NCBI RefSeq assembly: GCF_002887595.1
Contig: NZ_PEBU01000021.1
Location: forward strand, 1 to 34,505
DNA from: Bowmanella denitrificans
GTDB taxonomy: Bacteria; Pseudomonadota; Gammaproteobacteria; Enterobacterales; Alteromonadaceae
Direction: 5' to 3'
Length of the DNA: 34,505 bases
In this document: in pieces, positions 9,194 to 16,395 of the stretch
Numbering within the stretch: the first letter of the stretch is position 1
How the letters are laid out: each line of letters starts with the position of its first letter
Notes under the pieces: generated by a model
The model's database searches: none
What the model was told of the DNA's origin: nothing
The model's input: the letters and a program-made list of their open reading frames with translations, nothing else
Made by a program: the position numbers and the translations under genes

Positions 9194-9208
9194 CCTGGCG
9201 CGGCCAGG
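9194..9208 (-). terminator. Weak GC hairpin after the HPP-CBS gene
   Basis: CCTGG (9194-9198) and CCAGG (9204-9208) can pair across a CGCGG loop. An alternative fold pairs GCGGC (9200-9204) with GCCGC (9208-9212). It lies about 20-35 bp past the stop of the minus-strand gene. No T-run follows on that strand, so termination would be inefficient or need Rho. Confidence 0.3.
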
Positions 9209-9227
9209 CCGCAACAATGGGCACCAT

Positions 9228-10427
9228 TCAGATGGTTTGACCTTTTTGGCTGTTGGCATATAAGGCTGCAATCAGGTCAGATTGGGTTACCATTCCCACC
9301 AGTTTGTGATTAGTATCCAGCACCGGTACCTGATGTAAGCCCAGTTCTGACAACTTGGGGATTAGCTCGATAACATGCTCATCTTGCCGAATGGCGGTGA
9401 TCCCGGTGCGCATAATATCGGCTACCTGCTGTTTGTGATGTTTGCGCCATTGGCGTTTGGCACTGGTGTGCAGACTGAGGCTACTCATATGTCGCAATAG
9501 TCCCCAGTAATGTGGAACACTGATATCTTTTAAGAAATCCGTTACCGAGACCATTCCCAGTAGTTGCCGATCGGCTGTAATCACTGGCAGGGTGCGAATT
9601 TTGTGCTTTTGTAGTAACCGCCATGCCTGGGGTAGCGGAGTCTCTGCTGTGACGCAGATAATATCCCGCGACATGATATCCCGGCACAATATTGCGCCGA
9701 GCTGACGCTGGTATGCGTGCAACTGGGCTTGCTGATAAATTTGCTCTAAATCCGTTTCGCTGACATCCACTACGGTTTGATAGTGATTCAGGGCGTACAA
9801 TAAATCTTCAGGCTGCAACCCGGTGCGTTTTATCGGACTGGCATCCTGGTGCAAATGCACCGGGTCAAAATCGCGCTTTTGTGGTCGGGGACGCAACAGA
9901 TAATTGAGCATCAGTGCCATCAGCAACATCACCGTTACATTCAACGCGACAGGTAGAAATAGAAATTCATAGCCGAGTAACTGCTCGCTTGAAGCGATAA
10001 CCGGCACTAATGCGGTGGCGCCGCCAGGCGGATGCATACATTCAAACAGGTACATGGCAAACAGTACCAATGCAATAGTCACGGCAGCCATTACCGCCAT
10101 ATCGGTAAACAGATGTGAACACAACAGTCCAATGCCGGCGGAGATAAGGTGACCGGCGGCAAATGACCAGGGCTTGGCCAGGGGACTGGATGGCAGACCG
10201 AACAGTAAAACCGCTGAGGCGCCCATGGACGCCAGCAGCACAACCGTGCTGGCTAGGTCGGCCAGATATTGGCTGGTCAAAGTCACAACAAACAATGCAA
10301 TACCGGCGGCGGCAGCGACTTTTAGTCGCTCGGCGACAGGAATACTGGACAAGCGCTGACTGTCGGCTTTGATTATGCCAAGCCGTGTCAGTAATTGGCC
10401 GGTAATTTTGCTTATAAACAGTTTCAT
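9228..10427 (-). CDS. HPP-family membrane protein with two CBS domains
   Basis: A 399-aa inner-membrane protein. The N-terminal half (about 35-178) has four to five hydrophobic segments and the family signature MHPPGGATAL at 131-140. The C-terminal half carries two CBS domains (about 248-305 and 335-392), which usually bind adenosine nucleotides and gate or regulate the attached module. HPP proteins of cyanobacteria and chloroplasts have been reported to transport nitrite, so in this denitrification setting an anion (nitrite) channel or transporter controlled by cell energy state is a reasonable guess, not a demonstrated function. ATG at 10427 is preferred to an upstream in-frame TTG at 10442; neither has a clear Shine-Dalgarno. 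It is divergent from nrdG, and the FNR-type box lies 100 bp upstream of its start. Confidence 0.85.
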   Translation of the reverse strand: MKLFISKITGQLLTRLGIIKADSQRLSSIPVAERLKVAAAAGIALFVVTLTSQYLADLASTVVLLASMGASAVLLFGLPSSPLAKPWSFAAGHLISAGIGLLCSHLFTDMAVMAAVTIALVLFAMYLFECMHPPGGATALVPVIASSEQLLGYEFLFLPVALNVTVMLLMALMLNYLLRPRPQKRDFDPVHLHQDASPIKRTGLQPEDLLYALNHYQTVVDVSETDLEQIYQQAQLHAYQRQLGAILCRDIMSRDIICVTAETPLPQAWRLLQKHKIRTLPVITADRQLLGMVSVTDFLKDISVPHYWGLLRHMSSLSLHTSAKRQWRKHHKQQVADIMRTGITAIRQDEHVIELIPKLSELGLHQVPVLDTNHKLVGMVTQSDLIAALYANSQKGQTI

Positions 10428-10526
10428 AATACGACAGGACAAACGACAAGCGCGGCAGTGTACAAGTGCAGTGGCACAAGCGCATGTTTTTTTCCGTTAT
10501 AAGTTAAACCCGGCAGGCCTAATTTG

Positions 10527-10540
10527 TTGATCCAGATCAA
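10527..10540. promoter_or_regulatory. Perfect FNR/Anr-type box upstream of nrdG
   Basis: TTGAT-CCAG-ATCAA matches the FNR/Anr/DNR consensus TTGAT-N4-ATCAA at all ten positions. If it acts as a class II activator site centred near -41.5, transcription would start near 10575, with a -10 element at or near TATAAA (10567-10572). That supports nrdG starting at 10601 rather than at the in-frame ATG-like codon at 10553. The site is symmetric and could also affect the divergent HPP-CBS gene. Confidence 0.85.
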
Positions 10541-10600
10541 CAACAAGATCTTGTGCTCATTTACCGTATAAACACAATATATGGTGTTTGTGGTTGTGTT

Positions 10601-11092
10601 ATGACACAAGATAAGAGGTTTGAGCCCTTTAACAGCTTTCCCCCCCAGGTGTGCTTTCAGGAAGTGCCGGATGAAGTGGCGCTGGCCTTTACCATCACTG
10701 GCTGCCCGCTGCGCTGCGAGGGTTGCCATAGTCAGGATAGCTGGGATCCCAGCACAGGAGAGGCGCTGACCCCGCAACTTTTTGCCCGGTATCTGCAACG
10801 TTATGCGCACCTGGTTAGTTGCGTCCTGTTTTTTGGCGGTGAATGGCATCCGGATGCGTTACTGGCATTGTTACAACAGGCCCGGCAAGCCGGACTGAAA
10901 ACTTGCCTGTATACCGGTATGAACAAAATACCGGCCCGCCTGCAAACACACCTGGATTATCTGAAAACCGGTCGCTGGTATTCGCAACTGGGCGGTCTTA
11001 CCAGTCCCACAACCAACCAGCGTTTTCTGGAGCTTGCCACCGGCAATCTTCTTAATTTTCGATTTATGGAGAATGATTATGCTGCCGCTTAA
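10601..11092 (+). CDS. nrdG: Anaerobic RNR activating radical-SAM enzyme
   Basis: Radical-SAM activase that installs the glycyl radical on NrdD. From the ATG at 10601 it has 163 aa. The [4Fe-4S]/SAM motif is CPLRCEGC (C35, C39, C42), and a GGE block at about 79-81 (FFGGEWHPD) fits SAM binding. The sequence is not of the Escherichia coli NrdG pattern but resembles a more divergent activase group (NrdG3-like, from memory). The longer frame from 10553 is rejected because it would begin almost at the FNR-type box, upstream of the expected transcription start. The ribosome binding site is weak. The 3' end overlaps nrdD by 14 bp, so the pair is translationally coupled. Confidence 0.9.
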   Translation: MTQDKRFEPFNSFPPQVCFQEVPDEVALAFTITGCPLRCEGCHSQDSWDPSTGEALTPQLFARYLQRYAHLVSCVLFFGGEWHPDALLALLQQARQAGLKTCLYTGMNKIPARLQTHLDYLKTGRWYSQLGGLTSPTTNQRFLELATGNLLNFRFMENDYAAA

Positions 11093-12866
11093 TGCGCAAC
11101 AACTACAAGGCAAACTGAATTTTATTCGTGAGTATCAACAGGCGGTGAACCCGGCAGATGGTTCGAAGCTGGACGCCAACGCCAATGTGACACATAAAAA
11201 CATTGCTACCCTGGAAGCAGAACTGATGAAGGACTGCGTGATCCAGATTAATCGGGCACTGGTCAAAAATAAGATCAGCGAATTGTTTGGTGACGCCCTG
11301 GGAGATGAGTATGTGCGCCAGATAGAGCGGCACGAAATCTATGTGCATGACGAAACCAGCCTGAAACCCTATTGCGCATCAATTACCATGTACCCGTTTT
11401 TGCTGGATGGACTGACCAGACTGGGCGGCGAATCCAAGGCTCCACAGCACCTGGAATCGTTCTGCGGTAGTTTCGTTAATCTGGTATTTGCCATCAGTGC
11501 CCAGTTTGCAGGGGCGGTAGCGACGGTGGAATTTTTAACTTACTTTGACTACTTCGCCCGCCGTGATTACGGCGACAACTATCTGAGCAGCCACACCAAA
11601 GCCATTGAAAATCATCTTCAGCATGTGGTGTATGCGCTCAATCAACCCGCCGCAGCGCGCGGTTATCAAAGTGTGTTCTGGAATATTTCCCTGTATGACA
11701 GCCATTATTTTGATGCCATGTTTGGCAACTTTGTATTTCCTGATATGAGCGCCCCCGACTGGCAATCGGTCAGCGCCCTGCAGGGCTTTTTCCTTAATTG
11801 GTTTAATCAGGAGCGCAATAAGGCCATTCTGACGTTTCCGGTGGTAACCGCCGCCATGCTGACCGAAAATGGCAGGGTGAAGGATGACAGCTTTGCCGGC
11901 TTGTGCGCCGAGAATATGAGCCAGGGCGGGTCGTTCTTTGTTTACCAGTCACAAAGTGCTGATTCGCTGGCGTCCTGTTGCCGCCTGCGTAATGAAATTA
12001 GCGACCATACCTTTTCTTACAGCCTGGGCGCCGGTGGGGTGGCCACCGGCTCGATCAATGTCATCACCCTGAATATGAACCGATTGATTCAGGATGGCCG
12101 CGATCTGGCCGTTGAAGTGGACAAAGCGCAGAAATATCAGGTGGCCTATCGCCGTTTGATGGAGGAATACCAGCGCGATGGTTTACTGAGTGTGTATGAC
12201 GCCGGCTTTATCAGCCTGGACAAGCAATTTCTGACCATTGGCGTTAACGGTATGGTGGAAGCCGCCGAGTATCTGGGCATCGAAGTGGGCGTCAACGAGG
12301 ATTATCAAAGTTTTGTCGACAGCCAACTGAAGGTCATCTATGACGCTAACCGCCAGGCCCGGGTGCGTTGGGGTTATATGTTCAACACCGAATTTGTGCC
12401 GGCCGAAAATTTAGGCATCAAAAACGCCAGATGGGATCGTAAAGACGGCTACCAGGTGCCACGTGACTGCTACAACAGTTATTTCTATGTGGTAGAGGAC
12501 GAGACCATTAATCACCTGGACAAGTTTGTCCTGCATGGTGAGCAGATGACCCGCTATCTGGATGGCGGCTCGGCATTACATCTGAATCTGGCAGAACAGC
12601 TCAGCGCTGCCAATGTCATGAACCTGTATAACATTGCCGCCAGCACCGGTTGCAATTACTTCTGTGTGAATGTACGAATTACCATTTGTAATGTCTGTGA
12701 ACATATCGACAAGCGCACGCTGCACTGTTGCAGCGCCTGTGGCAGTCAGGATATTGATCATGGCACCCGGGTAATAGGCTACCTGAAGCGGGTGTCAGCT
12801 TTCAGTCAGGGGCGACGCACAGAACATGCGGCGCGTCACTACCACAGGCAGGCCCGTTCAGCCTGA
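11079..12866 (+). CDS. nrdD: Anaerobic (class III) ribonucleoside-triphosphate reductase
   Basis: Oxygen-sensitive glycyl-radical enzyme that makes dNTPs from NTPs with formate as reductant. ATG at 11079 is chosen because GGAGA (11068-11072) lies 6 nt before it, within the end of nrdG; the protein is 595 aa. Features are the SCCRLRNE segment of the active site (about residues 304-311), a zinc site made by C537/C540 and C551/C554, and the C-terminal glycyl-radical segment RVIGYL with G567. The N-terminus begins directly with the region before the catalytic barrel: I see no ATP-cone of about 100 residues as in E. coli NrdD (712 aa), so dATP inhibition through a cone is not expected. The stop overlaps the convergent hemerythrin gene by 9 bp. 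Confidence 0.94.
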   Translation: MLPLNAQQLQGKLNFIREYQQAVNPADGSKLDANANVTHKNIATLEAELMKDCVIQINRALVKNKISELFGDALGDEYVRQIERHEIYVHDETSLKPYCASITMYPFLLDGLTRLGGESKAPQHLESFCGSFVNLVFAISAQFAGAVATVEFLTYFDYFARRDYGDNYLSSHTKAIENHLQHVVYALNQPAAARGYQSVFWNISLYDSHYFDAMFGNFVFPDMSAPDWQSVSALQGFFLNWFNQERNKAILTFPVVTAAMLTENGRVKDDSFAGLCAENMSQGGSFFVYQSQSADSLASCCRLRNEISDHTFSYSLGAGGVATGSINVITLNMNRLIQDGRDLAVEVDKAQKYQVAYRRLMEEYQRDGLLSVYDAGFISLDKQFLTIGVNGMVEAAEYLGIEVGVNEDYQSFVDSQLKVIYDANRQARVRWGYMFNTEFVPAENLGIKNARWDRKDGYQVPRDCYNSYFYVVEDETINHLDKFVLHGEQMTRYLDGGSALHLNLAEQLSAANVMNLYNIAASTGCNYFCVNVRITICNVCEHIDKRTLHCCSACGSQDIDHGTRVIGYLKRVSAFSQGRRTEHAARHYHRQARSA

Positions 12867-13280
12867 GGTAGCAAGACTCAGCTCCCGATCCGAGTTGAGG
12901 ATATGGGAGCTGTACCATTCCGCCAGCGACGCCAGTTGTTCCCTGACCGACAGTGTGGACATGGGAATATCTGAACTCAAACGCAGAATAAAACTCTGCA
13001 GGGCTTCAAGAAAGTGCTTGTGGTGCAGCTCATGCAATCTCTGCTGGCCGCTTGGTAATGCCTGTAGGTATGGGGCCTCGGTCAGAAAATGTTGCTCAGT
13101 TTGCGCCAGCAAATGGGTGGCCAATGGTAGCACCTTAGGGTCCGGCCAACTGGCTAAAATGGCAGCATGCAAGAGATTGATACTGTCCAGCAACTGGCGG
13201 TGTTGGAGGTCAATTTCCTTCACCCCCATCGGCATACTGTGCTCACACCAATGCACCAGATGGGCACGTTCCTCAATCAT
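12858..13280 (-). CDS. Bacteriohemerythrin-type di-iron protein
   Basis: A 140-aa single-domain hemerythrin. Likely ligands in order are H27 (IDLQHRQL), H64 and E68 (QHFLTE), H83 and H87 (HELHH), H126 and D131 (SSHILNSD), which matches the H...HxxxE...HxxxH...HxxxxD pattern. Such proteins bind O2 reversibly, and some handle NO. It is cytoplasmic, with no signal. It is the last gene of a minus-strand operon ubiT-HHE-bHr and overlaps the preceding gene by 4 bp (ATGA). Its stop overlaps the end of nrdD. A role in carrying, sensing or removing O2 near oxygen-sensitive Fe-S and glycyl-radical enzymes is inferred from context only. Confidence 0.85.
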   Translation of the reverse strand: MIEERAHLVHWCEHSMPMGVKEIDLQHRQLLDSINLLHAAILASWPDPKVLPLATHLLAQTEQHFLTEAPYLQALPSGQQRLHELHHKHFLEALQSFILRLSSDIPMSTLSVREQLASLAEWYSSHILNSDRELSLATSG

Positions 13281-13702
13281 GGGTATAGCTCCATCAAGAC
13301 CCTGGTGACCGCGTCGGTGTTAAGCAACTTGTCGCAGCAGGGATAGAGGCCAAACTCATCATTTTCAATATGATCTGACAGCATCAGTTCCAGGCTGCGG
13401 TCGTCCTCCTGGCTGTCAATGCGTTTGTCCAGCAGGTTCTCGATCCAGTCAAGTTGCTGGCGGAGTTGCTGATGTTCACGCCTGGCCTTACGGATAAGTT
13501 CAGCGTCACCTGTTACCTGGCAAAGCTCCGGCAGCAGACTTTGTTCTTCCTGTTCAATATGCTGCAGCATGCCGGTTTTAAATTTGTCGAATAATTGCCG
13601 GGACAGAACCGGATCATCCTTTTTCAGGCGCCGGTAGGCTATAAACAGCAATTCCAGGGCATGCAGGTTGGTGTTAAACAACTGTGAGAGGATCTTTTGC
13701 AT
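13277..13702 (-). CDS. Hemerythrin HHE-domain protein
   Basis: A 141-aa four-helix HHE cation-binding protein, distinct in sequence from the next gene. Candidate di-iron ligands are H14, H48 and E52 (QHIEQEE), H77 (EHQQL), H111 and E115 (DHIENDE). The pattern is closer to HHE domains found in stress-related proteins such as YtfE than to classical oxygen-carrying hemerythrin, but it lacks the YtfE N-terminal domain. GAGGT overlapping the ubiT stop precedes its ATG by about 5 nt, and it overlaps the following hemerythrin gene by 4 bp. Possible roles are O2 or NO sensing, or protection or repair of Fe-S clusters used by UbiU/UbiV; none is proven. Confidence 0.82.
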   Translation of the reverse strand: MQKILSQLFNTNLHALELLFIAYRRLKKDDPVLSRQLFDKFKTGMLQHIEQEEQSLLPELCQVTGDAELIRKARREHQQLRQQLDWIENLLDKRIDSQEDDRSLELMLSDHIENDEFGLYPCCDKLLNTDAVTRVLMELYP

Positions 13703-13710
13703 ATGTCACC

Positions 13711-14184
13711 TCAGGTTGGCGATTGATAAAGTGTGGCGTAGAACGCCAGGGGTTTGCGCACAAACGGCGGCAACTCGGCCAGTTCCAGGCTGTCCAGCAG
13801 ATTTTTCAAAGCCAGCCCCAGTTCGGTGTCACCGCTAATCGACAACTTGCGCTGAAAAAACAAGGTATCCGGGTCAACCGACTGGCTGGCCAGCATCAGC
13901 AGATCATGCAGTGCCGCGCTGAAACACACCTTTGCCTGCGCCTGTCTGGCAACCTGGATTTGCTGCTTATGGACGCTGAAGAACCAGTTTTGGTTAATAT
14001 CCCGAATATGCACCTGAACCCAGGCATCACCCAGAAAGTCCAGCTCATTGGCCTCCAATAAAGGGCGTAGGGCCTGATTAAACAGCGCGCTCAGCACGCC
14101 AGTTTGTAACCGTTCCGGGGCCAGACCAAAGAGCATCACTGCCGGACGGACCAGCGTTTGGCTATGTTGCAGTAGTGCTTGCAT
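13711..14184 (-). CDS. ubiT: UbiT, SCP2-domain accessory factor for anaerobic ubiquinone synthesis
   Basis: UbiT (formerly YhbT) is an SCP2 lipid-binding protein required, with UbiU and UbiV, for O2-independent ubiquinone biosynthesis. The 157-aa length is typical. The N-terminal segment is followed by the SCP2 fold, with the DAWVQVHIRDINQNWFF strand region (about 53-69), an ARQAQAKVCFSA strand and the LFFQRKLSISGDTELGL block (about 107-123). It is divergent from ubiU across a 211-bp gap carrying an FNR-like box and leads an operon with two hemerythrin genes. The partnership with ubiUV makes the call firm. Confidence 0.92.
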   Translation of the reverse strand: MQALLQHSQTLVRPAVMLFGLAPERLQTGVLSALFNQALRPLLEANELDFLGDAWVQVHIRDINQNWFFSVHKQQIQVARQAQAKVCFSAALHDLLMLASQSVDPDTLFFQRKLSISGDTELGLALKNLLDSLELAELPPFVRKPLAFYATLYQSPT

Positions 14185-14251
14185 AAGGTGTTTCCAAAGC
14201 CGTATTGATAAAAAACTGTTAACAGCTTACGCCCGCAGACGGGGTGAAAAG

Positions 14252-14265
14252 TTAATCTAAATCAA
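14252..14265. promoter_or_regulatory. FNR/Anr-type box between ubiT and ubiU
   Basis: TTAAT-CTAA-ATCAA matches TTGAT-N4-ATCAA at nine of ten positions. It sits in the divergent ubiT/ubiU promoter region, 68 bp upstream of ubiT and 131 bp upstream of ubiU, so it could activate ubiT and the hemerythrins and possibly ubiUV. Anaerobic control of ubiTUV by FNR-type regulators is known in other Gammaproteobacteria. Confidence 0.7.
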
Positions 14266-14395
14266 AGATGCACAGAAATGTGCCGGGCAGAATGGGTACT
14301 CCTTTGGGTGGATAGCAATAATGCGGGGGCGACGTAAACTCAGCCCTTTGCGGCAGTCACTGCCTGTCGCTATACCTGAAGTCTGAGGAGAAATC

Positions 14396-15391
14396 ATGGA
14401 ACTACTTTGTCCTGCAGGTAGTATGCCCGCCCTGAAAAAAGCAGTAGAGCAGGGCGCTGACGCGGTCTATCTGGGGTTAAAAGATGACACCAATGCCCGG
14501 CATTTTGCCGGACTGAACTTCACCGACAATAAACTGGCCGAAGCGGCCGACTATCTGCATCAGCATGGTAGAAAGCTACATATTGCTATCAATACTTTTG
14601 CCCATCCACAAGGGTGGCAAAGGTGGAAAAATGCCGTAGATATGGCGGTGAAAAATGGTGCAGACGTGTTAATCGTCGCCGATTTTGCGGTACTTGCCTA
14701 TGTTAGCCAGCGTTATCCTGAGGTGGAATTGCATTTGTCGGTGCAAGCCTCTGCTACCAACAGTGCCGCCATTGAGTTTTACCAGCAGCAGTTCAACGTG
14801 CGCCGGGTGGTGCTGCCCAGGGTCTTGTCCATCCATCAGGTTAAACAACTTGCCCGCCAATGCTCTGTTGAACTGGAAGTGTTCGCCTTTGGCAGCCTGT
14901 GCATTATGGCCGAAGGACGCTGCTATTTATCGTCCTATATGACCGGGGAGTCGCCGAATACCGCAGGTGCCTGCTCGCCTGCCGCGCATGTGCGCTGGCA
15001 GGAAACCAGCCAGGGACTGGAGTCCAGATTAAATGGCGTGTTGATCGACCGTTATAACAAACAGGAAAAGGCCGGTTATCCGACCTTGTGCAAAGGGCGC
15101 TTTGATGTGGATGGGCAGACCTATCATGCCCTGGAAGAGCCGACCAGTCTGAACACCCTTGAGCTACTGCCGGATCTGCTTGGTTGTGGCATTGCCGCGG
15201 TTAAAATTGAGGGGCGCCAGCGCAGCCCTGCCTATGTGCAGCAGGTGACTCAGGTATGGCGCCAGGCCATCGACACCTGCATCAATGGCAGGGAGGATTT
15301 TCACATCATGCCAAGCTGGCGTCGGCAGCTTGATGCACTGTCCGAAGGCAATCAAACCTCTCTTGGTGCTTATCACAGAAAATGGCAGTAA
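14396..15391 (+). CDS. ubiU: UbiU, O2-independent ubiquinone hydroxylation protein
   Basis: UbiU is a U32 peptidase-family [4Fe-4S] protein that, with UbiV, carries out ring hydroxylation of ubiquinone precursors without O2, with prephenate as oxygen donor in E. coli. The 331-aa protein has the four cluster cysteines at C169, C176, C193 and C232, the same positions as in E. coli UbiU. GAGGAG lies 7 nt before the ATG. It is followed after 3 bp by ubiV; the two proteins form a heterodimer. The gene makes sense here because N2O respiration draws electrons from the quinol pool under anoxia. Confidence 0.95.
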   Translation: MELLCPAGSMPALKKAVEQGADAVYLGLKDDTNARHFAGLNFTDNKLAEAADYLHQHGRKLHIAINTFAHPQGWQRWKNAVDMAVKNGADVLIVADFAVLAYVSQRYPEVELHLSVQASATNSAAIEFYQQQFNVRRVVLPRVLSIHQVKQLARQCSVELEVFAFGSLCIMAEGRCYLSSYMTGESPNTAGACSPAAHVRWQETSQGLESRLNGVLIDRYNKQEKAGYPTLCKGRFDVDGQTYHALEEPTSLNTLELLPDLLGCGIAAVKIEGRQRSPAYVQQVTQVWRQAIDTCINGREDFHIMPSWRRQLDALSEGNQTSLGAYHRKWQ

Positions 15392-15394
15392 TTT

Positions 15395-16279
15395 ATGCAG
15401 TATGCGTTAGGACCCATTCTTTATTTCTGGCCCAGAGCAAAGGTGGAAGACTTTTATCAGGCCGCGGCACAAAGTAGCGCTGACATTATTTATCTGGGCG
15501 AAACCGTTTGCTCAAAGCGTCGTGAACTGCGTACCCGCGACTGGCTGGCGCTGGCGAAAACTCTCACCGGCAGCGGTAAGCAAGTGGTGCTGTCTACGAT
15601 GGCATTGCTTGAAGCGCCCTCAGAAGTGAAAACGCTGAAAACCTATTGCGATAACGGTGACATTCTGGTGGAAGCCAATGATACCGGGGCCATCCAGTTT
15701 TTGCATGAACAGCGTAAGCCCTTTGTCGCGGGGCCGGCGATTAACTGTTACAACCAGTATGCCGTTAAGGGCCTGCTGGATCTGGGCATGCAACGTTGGG
15801 TGATGCCGGTGGAATTGTCGCGGGACTGGCTAATTCAACTGTTGCAGCAGTGCGAAGACATGGGGCTTCGCCAGCGTTTTGAGGTGGAAGTCTTTGCTTA
15901 TGGCTACCTGCCTTTGGCCTATTCGGCCCGCTGTTTTACCGCCCGTTCACAAAACCGTGCCAAGGATGACTGTGAACTGTGTTGTATAAAGTACCCCAAT
16001 GGCCGGCTTACCCGCAGTCAGGAAGGCCAGCCGCTATTTACCTTAAATGGCATCCAGACCCAGTCGGGTCAGTGCTACAACCTGGTAAACGACTTACCAG
16101 GCATGCAGGGCTTGGTGGACTGCCTGCGGCTTAGCCCCCTGGGCCCGGACACCCTCGACTGGCTGGATAAATTCCGGGCCAATCAACAGGGTTTTGCGCA
16201 GCAACCCCTGACGCAGGATTGCAACGGATACTGGCATGCTATCGCCGGTATGGCCAAATCAGCACAAAGCGCATCCTGA
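15395..16279 (+). CDS. ubiV: UbiV, O2-independent ubiquinone hydroxylation protein
   Basis: Partner of UbiU, also a U32-family [4Fe-4S] protein. The 294-aa protein has the cluster cysteines C39, C180, C193 and C197, matching E. coli UbiV positions. The ATG is only 3 bp after the ubiU stop and has no independent strong Shine-Dalgarno, so it is probably made by coupled translation. It is followed by a perfect hairpin and then narK. Confidence 0.95.
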   Translation: MQYALGPILYFWPRAKVEDFYQAAAQSSADIIYLGETVCSKRRELRTRDWLALAKTLTGSGKQVVLSTMALLEAPSEVKTLKTYCDNGDILVEANDTGAIQFLHEQRKPFVAGPAINCYNQYAVKGLLDLGMQRWVMPVELSRDWLIQLLQQCEDMGLRQRFEVEVFAYGYLPLAYSARCFTARSQNRAKDDCELCCIKYPNGRLTRSQEGQPLFTLNGIQTQSGQCYNLVNDLPGMQGLVDCLRLSPLGPDTLDWLDKFRANQQGFAQQPLTQDCNGYWHAIAGMAKSAQSAS

Positions 16280-16286
16280 CCACAAT

Positions 16287-16308
16287 GGCTACCCCTTGAT
16301 GGGTAGCC
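16287..16308. other. Perfect stem-loop between ubiV and narK
   Basis: GGCTACCC (16287-16294) pairs with GGGTAGCC (16301-16308) across loop CTTGAT. No T-run follows on either strand, so it may be a partial (Rho-assisted) terminator or an mRNA 3' stabiliser rather than an intrinsic terminator. It begins 7 bp after the ubiV stop. Confidence 0.5.
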
Positions 16309-16395
16309 GCATCGCAGCCTTATGCCTCTTCATCTGTATAGTGCCCACCTGCCGCTGTCTCTATGATCAAACTGAGACAACCGGGAGTAACAAAA

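Noticed and set aside
10553-10600. Longer N-terminus of NrdG
   Set aside because: It starts 13 bp after a perfect FNR-type box, upstream of the expected transcription start, and the added residues do not look like NrdG.
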